Shown here in pieces: positions 8,055-16,690 of a stretch of DNA of 64,000 nt (its first letter is position 1; each line of letters starts with the position of its first letter). Source of the DNA: Cellulomonas composti (GTDB taxonomy: Bacteria; Actinomycetota; Actinomycetes; Actinomycetales; Cellulomonadaceae); assembly GCF_007990245.1 (NCBI RefSeq), contig NZ_BJWG01000004.1, positions 124,001 to 188,000 of the forward strand, read 5' to 3'. The notes under the pieces are model-generated. The model was not told the origin of the DNA, did no database searches, and saw only the letters and a list, made by a program, of their open reading frames with translations. The position numbers and the translations under genes are program-made.

Positions 8055-8606
8055 ATGGGGGGCGTGACAGCGCGCGAGAACACGCCGGCGGCGCCGCAGG
8101 TCCCCGAGGACCCCGACGCCGACGCGCGCGCGCTCGCGTCGACCCTGCGCATCCGCATCCTGCGGCTGTGCCTCGACGAGGCGCTCACCAACCGGGAGAT
8201 CGCGCTCCGGCTCGGCCGCAACCCCGCCACGGTGCTGCACCATGTCCGCACGCTCGTCGATCGCGGGTTCCTGGTGGCGGAGCCGGTCCGCCGCGGCGCC
8301 CGCGGATCCCGTGAGGTGCCCTACCGCGCGACGCGCAAGTCGTGGAGCTCCCCGGCGCGCCCGGGCCAGGCGCGTGTCCTCGTCGACGCGTTCCTGGAGG
8401 AGATCGGGCTCCTGGACGACCTCGACGACTCCCCGATGGTCCGCCTCGGGCTTCGGCTCGACGACGCCGGCTACCGCGAGCTCGTCGACCGGCTGCAGGA
8501 GATCTTCCAGGAGTTCGCGGACCGCCCGTCCGATCCGACCGGCGTGCCCCGCTCGCTCTTCTTCTCGCTGCACGACGACCTGCAGCGCATGCGCCCGGAG
8601 GCGTGA
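8055..8606 (+). CDS. Winged-helix (ArsR-type) transcriptional regulator
   Basis: The 183-residue protein has an N-terminal winged helix-turn-helix (residues about 25-95) with STLRIRILRLCL, then the HTH ALTNREIALRLGRNPATVL and a wing rich in arginine. The C-terminal half is mostly helical and acidic and may bind a ligand. Such regulators commonly repress a neighbouring efflux pump. It is transcribed away from the MFS gene, with a 24-bp operator between them. ATG at 8055 is used here, while GTG at 8064 with GGATGG upstream is a possible alternative start. The ligand is not known. Confidence 0.8.
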   Translation: MGGVTARENTPAAPQVPEDPDADARALASTLRIRILRLCLDEALTNREIALRLGRNPATVLHHVRTLVDRGFLVAEPVRRGARGSREVPYRATRKSWSSPARPGQARVLVDAFLEEIGLLDDLDDSPMVRLGLRLDDAGYRELVDRLQEIFQEFADRPSDPTGVPRSLFFSLHDDLQRMRPEA

Positions 8607-8645
8607 CAGGACGCGCAGACGCGCCGCGGAGCGACGCCGGGTCGG

Positions 8646-9857
8646 TCAGCGACCGGCGGGGCGAAGTCCGAGCGACATGCCCGCCAGGCCGCGACGGCGG
8701 GTGCCCAGACCCCGCGCGATGTCGCGCAGGGCCTCGGCCGCGGGCGAGTCCGGGTCCGACAGGACGACCGGCGTGCCGGCGTCGCCGGCCTCGCGCAGGC
8801 GGGTGTCGAGGGGGATCTGGCCGAGCAGCGGGACGTCGCCGCCCGTGAGCTGGGACAGGCGATCGGCGACCCGACGTCCGCCACCCGAGCCGAAGATCTC
8901 GAGACGCGACCCGTCGGGCTGGTCGAGCCAGGACATGTTCTCGACGACGCCCACGACCTGCTGGCGCGTCTGCACCGCGACGGATCCGGCACGCTCGGCG
9001 ACCTCGGCGGCGGCGTCCTGGGGGGTGGTCACGACGACGATCTGCGAGCCGGGCAGGAGCTGGGCCACCGAGATCGCGATGTCCCCGGTGCCGGGCGGCA
9101 GGTCGAGCAGGAGCACGTCGAGGTCGCCCCAGAACACGTCGGCGAGGAACTGCTGCAGCGCGCGGTGCAGCATCGGCCCACGCCACACGACCGGCTGCCC
9201 GGCGGGGACGAACATGCCGATCGAGACGACCTTGACCCCGTGCGCGATCGGCGGCAGCAGCATGTCGTCGACCTTGGTCGGCGGACGCGTGACACCGAGC
9301 ATGCGCGGGATCGAGAACCCGTAGATGTCGGCGTCCACGACCCCGACCCGCAGGCCGTCCTCGGCGAGGGCGACGGCCAGGTTCGCGGTGACCGACGACT
9401 TGCCGACCCCGCCCTTGCCGGAGGCGATCGCGAACACCTTGGTCAGGGAGGTCGCCTGCGCGAACGGGATCTGCGGCTCGGCGTCGGTCCCGCGCAGCAG
9501 CCGGCGCAGGTCGGCGCGCTGCTCGGCGGACATGACACCCATCACGACGTCGGCGGCAGCGACGCCCGGGACCGTGAGCGCGGCGGCCGTGACGTCGCGG
9601 GTCAGCGTCTCCTTGAGGGGGCAGCCGGGCGTCGTCAGGTCGAGCCCGACGGTGGCACGAGCACCCGCGGGGGTGTCGGCGACGTCGACGGACCGCACCA
9701 TGCCCAGCTCGGTGATCGGGCGGCGGATCTCCGGGTCGAGGACGGTCGCCAGCGCGGCCCGGACGGCGGCGGCGAGCGCGTCCGGTGTGGACGCGTCGTC
9801 GGGGGCGGGGTGCGGCGTGGGGGTGGGTGCGTCCTGCTCGTCGGGCATGACGACCAT
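8646..9857 (-). CDS. mrp: Mrp/NBP35-type P-loop ATPase (iron-sulfur carrier family)
   Basis: The 403-residue protein has an N-terminal MIP18/DUF59 domain (about residues 25-115, with the conserved TTPGCP) and a MinD-like ATPase domain with deviant Walker A SGKGGVGKS (about 146-154), VDADIYG and DLPPGTGD. The family loads Fe-S clusters onto apoproteins. The CxxC pair that ApbC/Nbp35 proteins carry after ENMS is absent here: the sequence reads ENMSWLDQPDGSRLEIFG. The ATG at 9857 nearly abuts the upstream stop (TAGCATG), so translation is probably coupled to the DUF1003 gene. ATG at 9848 is an alternative. Confidence 0.9.
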   Translation of the reverse strand: MVVMPDEQDAPTPTPHPAPDDASTPDALAAAVRAALATVLDPEIRRPITELGMVRSVDVADTPAGARATVGLDLTTPGCPLKETLTRDVTAAALTVPGVAAADVVMGVMSAEQRADLRRLLRGTDAEPQIPFAQATSLTKVFAIASGKGGVGKSSVTANLAVALAEDGLRVGVVDADIYGFSIPRMLGVTRPPTKVDDMLLPPIAHGVKVVSIGMFVPAGQPVVWRGPMLHRALQQFLADVFWGDLDVLLLDLPPGTGDIAISVAQLLPGSQIVVVTTPQDAAAEVAERAGSVAVQTRQQVVGVVENMSWLDQPDGSRLEIFGSGGGRRVADRLSQLTGGDVPLLGQIPLDTRLREAGDAGTPVVLSDPDSPAAEALRDIARGLGTRRRGLAGMSLGLRPAGR

Positions 9858-9858
9858 G

Positions 9859-10413
9859 CTAGGCGTCGGCGCGGGGCCGTCCGTCGGGACCTCTGGGCGA
9901 TTCCGGTTCACCGTCGGCGTGCCAGTCCGCAGGTCGGTCGCCCTGCTCGGCCAGGTCCTCGATCAGGTTGCGCAGCTCGGAGCGCACGAAGTCGCGGGTC
10001 GCGACCTCGGACAGCGCGATACGCAGCGCCGCCATCTCCCGCGCGAGGAACTCGGTGTCGGCCAGGTTCCGCTCGGAGCGCTGCCGGTCCTGCTCGGCCT
10101 GGACCCGGTCGCGGTCGGCCTGGCGGTTCTGCGCGAGCAGGATCAGCGGCGCGGCGTAGGACGCCTGCAGCGAGAGCATGAGCGTGAGCGCGGTGAAACC
10201 GTTGGAGGCGTCGTCGAACCGCACCCGGTCGGGTCCCCAGTTCGCGTTCCACGCGATCCAGACGATGCAGAAGATCGTCAGCCAGATGATGAACCGCGGC
10301 GTGCCGAGGAACCGCGCGATCGCCTCGGACCACTCGCCCTGGCGCTCGGTGTCGATCCGCGCGCGCGGCCGCCGGCGCCGGCCGGTCAGCGGCAGGTCGA
10401 GACGCTCAGCCAC
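9859..10413 (-). CDS. DUF1003 membrane protein
   Basis: This 184-residue protein has two membrane segments (about residues 40-55 and 75-95) and the DUF1003 pattern: WLTIFCIVWIAWNANW, then LTLMLSLQASYAAPLILLAQNRQADRDR cut into the usual LSL and QNRQADRDR blocks. A basic N terminus and a coiled, charged C terminus flank the core. It starts at GTG 10413 and overlaps the CBS-domain gene upstream by 8 bases; its stop nearly touches mrp. The three genes therefore form one unit (CBS protein, DUF1003, mrp). The biochemical role of DUF1003 is not known to me. Confidence 0.85.
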   Translation of the reverse strand: MAERLDLPLTGRRRRPRARIDTERQGEWSEAIARFLGTPRFIIWLTIFCIVWIAWNANWGPDRVRFDDASNGFTALTLMLSLQASYAAPLILLAQNRQADRDRVQAEQDRQRSERNLADTEFLAREMAALRIALSEVATRDFVRSELRNLIEDLAEQGDRPADWHADGEPESPRGPDGRPRADA

Positions 10414-11683
10414 GGCCGACCCTCGTCTCGGCGGGCACGTCGTCGGTCTCGCGCCAGTCCTCGGGCAGGAGGTGGTCGAGGACGTCGTCGACGGAGACCG
10501 CGCCGAGCAGACGCTTGTCGGCGTCGACGACGGGCAGCGCGAGCAGGTTGTAGGTCGCGAGCCGGCGGGTCACGGACATCAGCGGCGCGTCCGCGGGGAT
10601 CGGCTCGATGTCGCTGTCGACGATCGACCCGATCGAGTCGTGCGGCGGTTCGCGCAGCATCCGCTGCAGGTGGACGACGCCGATGAACCGACCGGTCGGC
10701 GTCTCCAGGGGCGGCCGGGTGACGAACACCATCGACGCGAGCGCCGGCGTGAGGTCCTGCCGTCGCACGTGCGCGAGCGCGGCGGCGATCGAGGTCTCCG
10801 GACCGAGGATCACGGGCTCGGTGGTCATCAGACCACCCGCGGTGTTGTCCTCGTACGCGAGCAGTCGCCGGACGTCCTTCGCCTCGTCGGGCTCCATCAG
10901 CCCCAGCAGCTGCGCGGCCTGCTCGTCGGGCAGCTCGCCGAGCAGGTCGGCGGCGTCGTCGGGCTCCATCGCCTCGAGCACGTCCGCGGCGCGCGTGAGC
11001 TCGAGGCCCTGCAGGATCGCGACCTGGTCGTCCTCGGGCAGCTCCTCGAGCACGTCGGCGAGGCGGTCGTTGTCGAGCGCGACCGCGACCTCGAGGCGGC
11101 GCGTGGTGCCCAGATCGTGCAGCACGTCGGCGAGGTCGGCCGGCTTGAGGTCCTCGTACTGCGCGAGCAGCAGCTCGGCGCCCTGCGCGCGACCGGTCTG
11201 CGCGAGGCCCGTGACCTCCTCGATCGCGACGATCTGCGTCTCGCCGCGCCGCCGCAGCAGACCGCGGTGGCTCGGCGCCTGCCGCCGGACCGCGAGCTTG
11301 TTCACCATCCAGTCGCCGTTGCGCTGCTGCTCGATCGAGACGTCCTCGACGGTCACGGACCCGCTGCCGTCGACGAGGTCGACCGTCCGGTCGAGCAGCT
11401 CGCCGACCGCGAGGGTCTCGAACGCCCGCTGCTCGAAGCGACGCATGTTCACCAGGCCGGTCGAGATGACCTGGCCCGCCTGGATCGCGGTCACGCGGGT
11501 CAGCGGCAGGAAGACGCGGCGCCGGCCCGGCACCTCGACGACGAGCCCGACAGCGCGCGGCGCACCCTTGGGGCGCACGAGCACGACGACGTCGCGCACG
11601 CGACCGACCTGGTCACCGAGCGGGTCGAAGACCGTGGTGCCGGCCAGGCGCGCGACGAACACCCGAGTCCCGACGCTGCTCAC
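10406..11683 (-). CDS. MgtE N-terminal / CBS domain protein without membrane domain
   Basis: The 425-residue soluble protein has a PRC-barrel-like N terminus (about 1-80), an MgtE N-terminal superhelical repeat domain (about 190-290, with LEELPEDDQVAILQGL and LLGELPDEQAAQLLGLM) and two CBS domains (about 290-410). In MgtE magnesium channels this cytoplasmic part senses Mg2+, but here no transmembrane domain follows, so it is a stand-alone sensor or scaffold. It heads the DUF1003-mrp unit and overlaps DUF1003 by 8 bases. The start is GTG at 11683 with only a weak ribosome site. A role in ion or nucleotide sensing is inference. Confidence 0.85.
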   Translation of the reverse strand: MSSVGTRVFVARLAGTTVFDPLGDQVGRVRDVVVLVRPKGAPRAVGLVVEVPGRRRVFLPLTRVTAIQAGQVISTGLVNMRRFEQRAFETLAVGELLDRTVDLVDGSGSVTVEDVSIEQQRNGDWMVNKLAVRRQAPSHRGLLRRRGETQIVAIEEVTGLAQTGRAQGAELLLAQYEDLKPADLADVLHDLGTTRRLEVAVALDNDRLADVLEELPEDDQVAILQGLELTRAADVLEAMEPDDAADLLGELPDEQAAQLLGLMEPDEAKDVRRLLAYEDNTAGGLMTTEPVILGPETSIAAALAHVRRQDLTPALASMVFVTRPPLETPTGRFIGVVHLQRMLREPPHDSIGSIVDSDIEPIPADAPLMSVTRRLATYNLLALPVVDADKRLLGAVSVDDVLDHLLPEDWRETDDVPAETRVGRG

Positions 11684-11787
11684 GCGGTCAGCCTAGACGC
11701 CACAGGCGCCCGTGCGGCGTCGACGTGCGGGCTCGGCGTGCAGGACGGACCTGGCGCGTCCGGCGTCCGGCGGGAGAGGATCGCGGC

Positions 11788-12360
11788 ATGGCCCTCGCCC
11801 GCTCGAACCGCGCCCCGCGCACACCCACGCCGCCGAAGGGTGAGACCGTCGCGAGGTACGACACGTACCTGCAGGCGCAGAAGGCCGTCGACCACCTCGC
11901 GGACAAGGCGTTCCCGGTCCAGATGGTGACGATCGTCGGCACCGACCTGCGGATGGTCGAGCGCGTCACGGGCCGGCTCTCGTACCCGCAGGCCGCCATC
12001 GGGGGGTTCATGACCGGCGCGTGGCTGGGCTTGTTCGTCGGGCTCCTGCTCACGCTCTTCTCGTCGCCGGGCGGCACGAGCCCGTTCCTGCCGTCGATCC
12101 TCATCGGCGGCGCGTTCGGCCTGATGTTCTCGGTCCTGACCTACTCGCTGAGCAGAGGACGGCGCGACTTCACCTCGACGAGCCAGATCGTCGCCTCGTC
12201 GTACGCGGTGCTGTGCCACGCGGAGAAGGCGCACCAGGCGCGCCTGCTCCTCGCGGAGATCGGCGGGGTCGAGTCGGGCTGGCCGGGCCGACCGGTGGCC
12301 GAGACCGGGACCGAGGTCGTCGAAGGTCGAGGTGACCCGCAGGATCGTCCCGGGGCCTAG
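11788..12360 (+). CDS. General stress protein 17M-like membrane protein
   Basis: The 190-residue protein opens with an arginine-rich stretch, then a YflT/GSP-17M-like domain (VARYDTYLQAQKAVDHLADK, about residues 25-75) and two membrane helices (GAWLGLFVGLLLTLF and ILIGGAFGLMFSVLTYSL). Many actinobacteria annotate this arrangement as general stress protein. GGAGAGG lies eight bases before the ATG at 11788 and supports that start over upstream in-frame options. It is divergent from the CBS-domain gene. The function of the domain is not established; a stress link is by family name only. Confidence 0.75.
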   Translation: MALARSNRAPRTPTPPKGETVARYDTYLQAQKAVDHLADKAFPVQMVTIVGTDLRMVERVTGRLSYPQAAIGGFMTGAWLGLFVGLLLTLFSSPGGTSPFLPSILIGGAFGLMFSVLTYSLSRGRRDFTSTSQIVASSYAVLCHAEKAHQARLLLAEIGGVESGWPGRPVAETGTEVVEGRGDPQDRPGA

Positions 12361-12416
12361 TCTTGCGGCCGTCCGCTGCCGATAGAGCACGGGACGGTTC
12401 CAGGAGGAGGCAAGCG

Positions 12417-13595
12417 GTGCGCAGGCGGACGGGCCAGTCTGATCGAGGGCTGCTCGGGTCCTGGAGTCGGCGGTGGCCGGCGGGGGCGGTGGCCCTCGTG
12501 CTGCTCCTCGGGATCCCCGGCCCGGCCGAGGCGGCGACCGCCCGCGTCCCGCACGCGCCCGACGCCAGGGCAGGTGACGCGCTCACGGTGACGCTGCACG
12601 TCGATGCCGATGCACCCGCGGGCGGCGACGGGTCGATCGCGGCGCCCGTCCGCTCCATCGCGGCCGCCCAGACCGCGCTGCGCGCGCAGGACGGGATCTG
12701 GACCCGGTCGCGGCTCGGCCGTCAGCACCGCGAGGCTGCGGTCAACATCGACGTACGGATCGCAGCCGGCACCTACGACCGTCAGCACACTCGATGGATC
12801 GTGACGTCGCCCGGGAACCGGGTCCGGTTCGTGCCCGAGAAGTACGACGGCGCGGTCGTCGCCGCGACCGCGCGGCCGCGGTTCGACGGGCGCGGCGTCC
12901 GGTACGCGTGGCTCAACATCGACGTCGTCGACGTACGCGACGAGTACCCGGACGTCACGCGGTTCGACGTGCGCTACCTCGACGTCGAACGCTACCCGGA
13001 CGGGCTCGTCGTGGACGGCGGCTACCGCGTCAAGCCGGACGGCGAGCACAGCGTCGCCTACGGCGACGCGACGCCCGCCACCGCCGTGGTCACGGGCATG
13101 CGGTTCGAGCGGATCGGCACCAAGTACGTCCCCGACGTGAGCGAGTCGGACGCGTTGCACCACGGGTTCGGCGCCGTGGTGCTGACCAACACGCGCGGCG
13201 TCGTGATCAGCCACAACGTGTTCGCGCGCATCGAGAACGTGCCGTCGCGCGGATCGCACGTGCACGGCGTGTACGCGATCTACTCGAAGGAGGTCGTCGT
13301 GCGCAGCAACGCGTTCTGGGTCAGCTCGGGCGACTCCGTCAAGGTCCGCAGCTCGAGCAGCGCTCTCGTCGTCGGCAACACGTTCTCGCGCGCCGGCGTG
13401 CACGCGTGGATGAACAACTGGTTCTGCGACGCGGCGTGCGCGGCGCGGATCGCCATGCTGCCCGAGTGCCCGAGCACGATCACCCGCAAGGACAACCGCG
13501 GAGACCTCGAGGGCTACGTCCGCGGCACCACGATCAGACGGATGGCCTGGCTCGGCCCGCGCCACGAGGCGCCGGCGGGCTGCGCCGGCACCTAG
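12417..13595 (+). CDS. Secreted protein with parallel beta-helix (pectate-lyase-like) fold, unknown substrate
   Basis: The 392-residue product has an N-terminal signal peptide (hydrophobic core AGAVALVLLLG, cleavage near AEA). The middle and C-terminal parts show beta-helix features: repeated short strands with Asn ladders such as GVVISHNVFARIENV, VVVRSNAFWVSS and ALVVGNTFSRAG. Four to five cysteines near the C terminus (WFCDAACA, PEC, AGC) may form disulfides. GTG at 12417 has a perfect AGGAGGAGG seven bases upstream. TAGTCT at 12358-12363 could be its -10 box. It converges with the aminopeptidase gene and the two stop codons overlap by four bases. A role on a polysaccharide is inferred from the fold only. 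Confidence 0.7.
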   Translation: MRRRTGQSDRGLLGSWSRRWPAGAVALVLLLGIPGPAEAATARVPHAPDARAGDALTVTLHVDADAPAGGDGSIAAPVRSIAAAQTALRAQDGIWTRSRLGRQHREAAVNIDVRIAAGTYDRQHTRWIVTSPGNRVRFVPEKYDGAVVAATARPRFDGRGVRYAWLNIDVVDVRDEYPDVTRFDVRYLDVERYPDGLVVDGGYRVKPDGEHSVAYGDATPATAVVTGMRFERIGTKYVPDVSESDALHHGFGAVVLTNTRGVVISHNVFARIENVPSRGSHVHGVYAIYSKEVVVRSNAFWVSSGDSVKVRSSSSALVVGNTFSRAGVHAWMNNWFCDAACAARIAMLPECPSTITRKDNRGDLEGYVRGTTIRRMAWLGPRHEAPAGCAGT

Positions 13596-15136
13596 CTCGC
13601 GCTCGCCTCGTCCGTGCGCAGGCCGGCCATCCACGCCTCGATCGCATCCGGGTCGCGGGGCAGGGCGGCCGACAGGTTCTCGTTCCCGTCGGCCGTGATG
13701 AGCACGTCGTCCTCGATCCGGACCCCGATGCCGCGGTACTCGGCCGGGACGCGCAGGTCGTCGGACTTGAAGTACAGGCCGGGCTCGATGGTGAACACCA
13801 TGCCGGGTTCCAGGACGCCGTCGAGGTAGAGCTCGGCGCGCGCCTGGGCGCAGTCGTGCACGTCGATGCCGAGGTGGTGGCTCGTGCCGTGCACCATCCA
13901 GCGGCGGTGGTGCTGGTTCTCGGGATCGAGGGCCTCCGCGGCGCTCACCGGCAGCAGGCCCCACTCGTCGAGCCGGGCCGCGACGACCTCCATCGCGGCC
14001 GCGTGCACGTCCCGGAACCGGGCGCCGGGGACGGCCGCCTCGAACGCGGCGTCGGCGGCGTCGAGCACGGCCTGGTAGATGCGACGCTGCACGTCGGTGA
14101 ACGTGCCGCTGACCGGCAGCGTGCGCGTGACGTCCGCGGTGTACAGCGAGTCGACCTCGACCCCCGCGTCCAGCAGCAGCAGGTCGCCGTCGCGCACCCG
14201 ACCGTCGTTGTCGATCCAGTGCAGGGTCGTCGCGTGGTCGCCGCAGGCGGCGATCGTCTCGTACCCGACGGCGTTGCCCTCCTGACGCGCGTGCCCGACG
14301 AACGTGCCTTCGACCACCCGCTCGCCACGGGCATGCGCGCGCGCCGCGGGCAGGGCGCGGACGACCTTCTCGAAGCCCTCGACCGTCGTGTCCACCGCGA
14401 GCCGCAGCTGCTCCTGCTCGTACGCGTCCTTGAGCAGCCGAAGCTCGGAGAGGGCCTCGACGAGGTGGTCGTCGCGCTCGCCGGACTCCTGCTGCGCCCG
14501 CAGCTCGGCGACGACCGCGTCGACGCTCGCATCGACGTCCGGCACGACGAGGACCTGCACGCCGTCCGCGCCGACGTCCTTGGCCAGCGCGTCGCGCAGG
14601 TCGTCGAGGTGCGCGGTCGTGATGCCGGTCAGCGTCTCGAGGTCCTCGAGAGTCGGCCGCGCGCCGACCCAGAACTCGCCGTACCGCGAGTCGGAGAAGA
14701 ACTCGCTCGTGTCGCGGCCCGCGAGCGGGCGCATGTAGAGCACGGCACGGTGGCCGCTGCCGTCGTCACCGGTGCCGTCCTCGACCGGGTGGAGCACGAG
14801 CACCGCGTCGGGCTCCTGCTCGACGCCCAGGCCGGTGAGGTGCGCGAACCCCGAGTGCGGGCGGAACCGGTAGTCGGTGTCGTTCGAGCGGACCTTGAAG
14901 GTGCCCGCGGGCACGACGAGACGGCGGCCGGGGAACCGGCCCGACAGCGCGCTGCGCCGGGCCGCGGTGAAGTCGGCGGCGGGCGACCGGGTCACCTGCG
15001 AGGGAGGGCGCTCGCCCCAGCCGGACGTCACGAACTCGAGGAAGGCCGCCGAGCCGGGGCGCTGGGAGCGGTTCGACCCCCGGTCGCCGATCGGCTGCTC
15101 GGCGGGCTGCTCGACCGGGTTGCTCACGTCGCTCAT
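13592..15136 (-). CDS. Xaa-Pro aminopeptidase (aminopeptidase P, M24B)
   Basis: This 514-residue metalloenzyme should remove an N-terminal residue that precedes proline. The N-terminal creatinase-like domain covers about residues 50-210 and the pita-bread catalytic domain about 240-500. All five metal ligands are visible: D323 in LLLDAGVEVDS, D335 in TADVTRT, H420 in HGTSHHLGIDVHD, E451 in FTIEPGLYF and E475 in VRIEDD. The start ATG at 15136 has GATGGGCGG upstream. It is divergent from the PHP gene with 37 bases between them. Length and motifs are those of a normal PepP. Confidence 0.93.
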   Translation of the reverse strand: MSDVSNPVEQPAEQPIGDRGSNRSQRPGSAAFLEFVTSGWGERPPSQVTRSPAADFTAARRSALSGRFPGRRLVVPAGTFKVRSNDTDYRFRPHSGFAHLTGLGVEQEPDAVLVLHPVEDGTGDDGSGHRAVLYMRPLAGRDTSEFFSDSRYGEFWVGARPTLEDLETLTGITTAHLDDLRDALAKDVGADGVQVLVVPDVDASVDAVVAELRAQQESGERDDHLVEALSELRLLKDAYEQEQLRLAVDTTVEGFEKVVRALPAARAHARGERVVEGTFVGHARQEGNAVGYETIAACGDHATTLHWIDNDGRVRDGDLLLLDAGVEVDSLYTADVTRTLPVSGTFTDVQRRIYQAVLDAADAAFEAAVPGARFRDVHAAAMEVVAARLDEWGLLPVSAAEALDPENQHHRRWMVHGTSHHLGIDVHDCAQARAELYLDGVLEPGMVFTIEPGLYFKSDDLRVPAEYRGIGVRIEDDVLITADGNENLSAALPRDPDAIEAWMAGLRTDEASAS

Positions 15137-15160
15137 CCGCCCATCTTCGCACCGGCTCGG

Positions 15161-15166
15161 TAGCGT
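15161..15166 (+). promoter_or_regulatory. -10 box of PHP gene, leaderless
   Basis: TAGCGT ends seven bases before the GTG at 15174, and there is no Shine-Dalgarno sequence. This fits a leaderless transcript. Confidence 0.55.
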
Positions 15167-15173
15167 GCTCGTC

Positions 15174-16016
15174 GTGCGCATCGACCTGCACGCCCATTCC
15201 TCGGCCTCCGACGGCACCGAGCCGCCCGACCTCGTCGTGCGCGCCGCGGCGCGTGCCGGCCTCGACGTCGTCGCGCTCACGGACCACGACACGACCGCCG
15301 GCTGGTCCGACGCCGCGACTGCGGCCGTGCGCGAGGGCGTCGCGCTCGTGCGCGGGACCGAGGTGTCCGCGCGCTGGCGGGGCATCAGCATCCACCTGCT
15401 CTCCTACCTGCAGGACCCCACGCACCCGGCGCTGCTCGCCGAGCTCGACCGCACGCGCGCAGCGCGGCTCGGCCGGGCGCGCGCGATGGTCGACCTGATC
15501 GCACGCGACCACCCGATCACGTGGGACGACGTCGTCGCGCAGGCCGGGGACGCCGTCACGATCGGCCGCCCGCACGTCGCGGACGCGCTCGTCGCGCGCG
15601 GCATCGTGCCCGACCGTGACGCGGCGTTCGTCGAGCTGCTGCGCGCCGACGGGAGGTACCACGTGCCGCACTACGCACCTGACGGGCCGGACGCCGTGCG
15701 CGCGATCCGCGCGGCCGGTGGCGTCCCCGTCTTCGCGCACCCGGGGGCGGACGCGCGCGGGCGCATCGTGCCCGACGAGACCTTCGAGGTGCTCGCGGCG
15801 GCCGGGCTCGCCGGGCTCGAGGTGGACCACCGCGACCACCCGCCGGAGCAGCGCGAACGCCTGCGGGCGATCGCCGACCGGCTCGGCCTGCTCGTCACCG
15901 GCGGCAGCGACTACCACGGTGCAGGAAAGGTCAACCGCCTGGGGGAGAATCTGACCCAGCCGCACGTGCTCGCGGCGATCGAGGAGCAGGGGAGCGTGGA
16001 GGTGGTCCGTCCGTGA
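15174..16016 (+). CDS. PHP-domain phosphoesterase
   Basis: The 280-residue protein has the PHP metal-binding motifs: RIDLHAHSSASDG at the N terminus, VALTDHDTT, GRPHVADALV in the middle, FAHPG and the C-terminal TGGSDYHG. This arrangement is typical of stand-alone PHP proteins that hydrolyse phosphate from nucleotides or 3',5'-bisphosphates such as pAp, or act as RNases; the exact substrate cannot be read from the sequence. GTG at 15174 places RIDLHAHS directly at the N terminus as in homologues. Its stop overlaps the marC-like start by four bases (GTGA at 16013-16016), so the two are co-translated. Confidence 0.88.
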   Translation: MRIDLHAHSSASDGTEPPDLVVRAAARAGLDVVALTDHDTTAGWSDAATAAVREGVALVRGTEVSARWRGISIHLLSYLQDPTHPALLAELDRTRAARLGRARAMVDLIARDHPITWDDVVAQAGDAVTIGRPHVADALVARGIVPDRDAAFVELLRADGRYHVPHYAPDGPDAVRAIRAAGGVPVFAHPGADARGRIVPDETFEVLAAAGLAGLEVDHRDHPPEQRERLRAIADRLGLLVTGGSDYHGAGKVNRLGENLTQPHVLAAIEEQGSVEVVRP

Positions 16017-16633
16017 CCGAGCTGCTGGACCCGCGGCTGCTCGCCTCGGTCTTCATCACGCTGTTCGTGATCATGGACCCACCCGGCACCGTGCCGATCT
16101 TCCTGGGTCTGACCAGCGCGATGACCCGTCGACAGCGCAACCGGGCGGCCTGGCAGGCCGTCTCGGTCGCGCTCGGCGTCATCGTGTCGTTCGCGATCTT
16201 CGGCCAGTCGATCCTGTCCTACATGCACATCTCGCTCGCGGCGCTGCAGGCCTCGGGCGGGCTCCTGCTGCTGCTCGTCGCGATGGAGCTGCTCACGGGC
16301 AAGATGGAGGAGGCCAGGCCGTCGGGCAACGACAAGGTCAACGTCGCGCTCGTGCCGCTGGGCACGCCGCTGCTGGCAGGCCCCGGCGCGATCGTCGCGA
16401 CGATGGTGTTCGTCAAGCAGGCCGGTGACGCGGCCGACTACGTGGCGATCGCCATCGCGATCGTCGTCGTCCACCTGTGCCTCTACCTCGCGATGCGGTT
16501 CGCCAACGTCATCCACCGCGTGCTGCGCGACTCGGGCACGATCCTCGTGACCCGTATCGCGGGCCTGCTGCTCGCGGCGATCGCGGTCCAGCTCATCGCG
16601 GACGCGATCACCGCGTTCATCGCCGAGGCCTGA
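16013..16633 (+). CDS. MarC-family integral membrane protein
   Basis: The 206-residue protein has six hydrophobic helices and the MarC/UPF0056 pattern, including FVIMDPPGTVPIFL in the first helix and PLGTPLLAGPGAIVATMVF in the fourth. It starts at GTG 16013, overlapping the PHP gene stop. The family sits in the cytoplasmic membrane; a once-proposed role in multiple antibiotic resistance is not well supported, so no transport function is claimed. Length and topology are normal for the family. Confidence 0.88.
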   Translation: MTELLDPRLLASVFITLFVIMDPPGTVPIFLGLTSAMTRRQRNRAAWQAVSVALGVIVSFAIFGQSILSYMHISLAALQASGGLLLLLVAMELLTGKMEEARPSGNDKVNVALVPLGTPLLAGPGAIVATMVFVKQAGDAADYVAIAIAIVVVHLCLYLAMRFANVIHRVLRDSGTILVTRIAGLLLAAIAVQLIADAITAFIAEA

Positions 16634-16635
16634 CC

Positions 16636-16690
16636 GGCCTCAGCGCGGCCTCAGCCAGGTCTCAGCGCGACCTCAGCGCGGCCTCAGCCC
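16636..16690. repeat. Five 11-base direct repeats between marC-like and helicase genes
   Basis: The unit GGCCTCAGCGC occurs five times without gaps at 16636, 16647, 16658, 16669 and 16680, with one or two changes per copy. The last copy includes the stop codon of the minus-strand DEAD-box gene. Confidence 0.8.
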
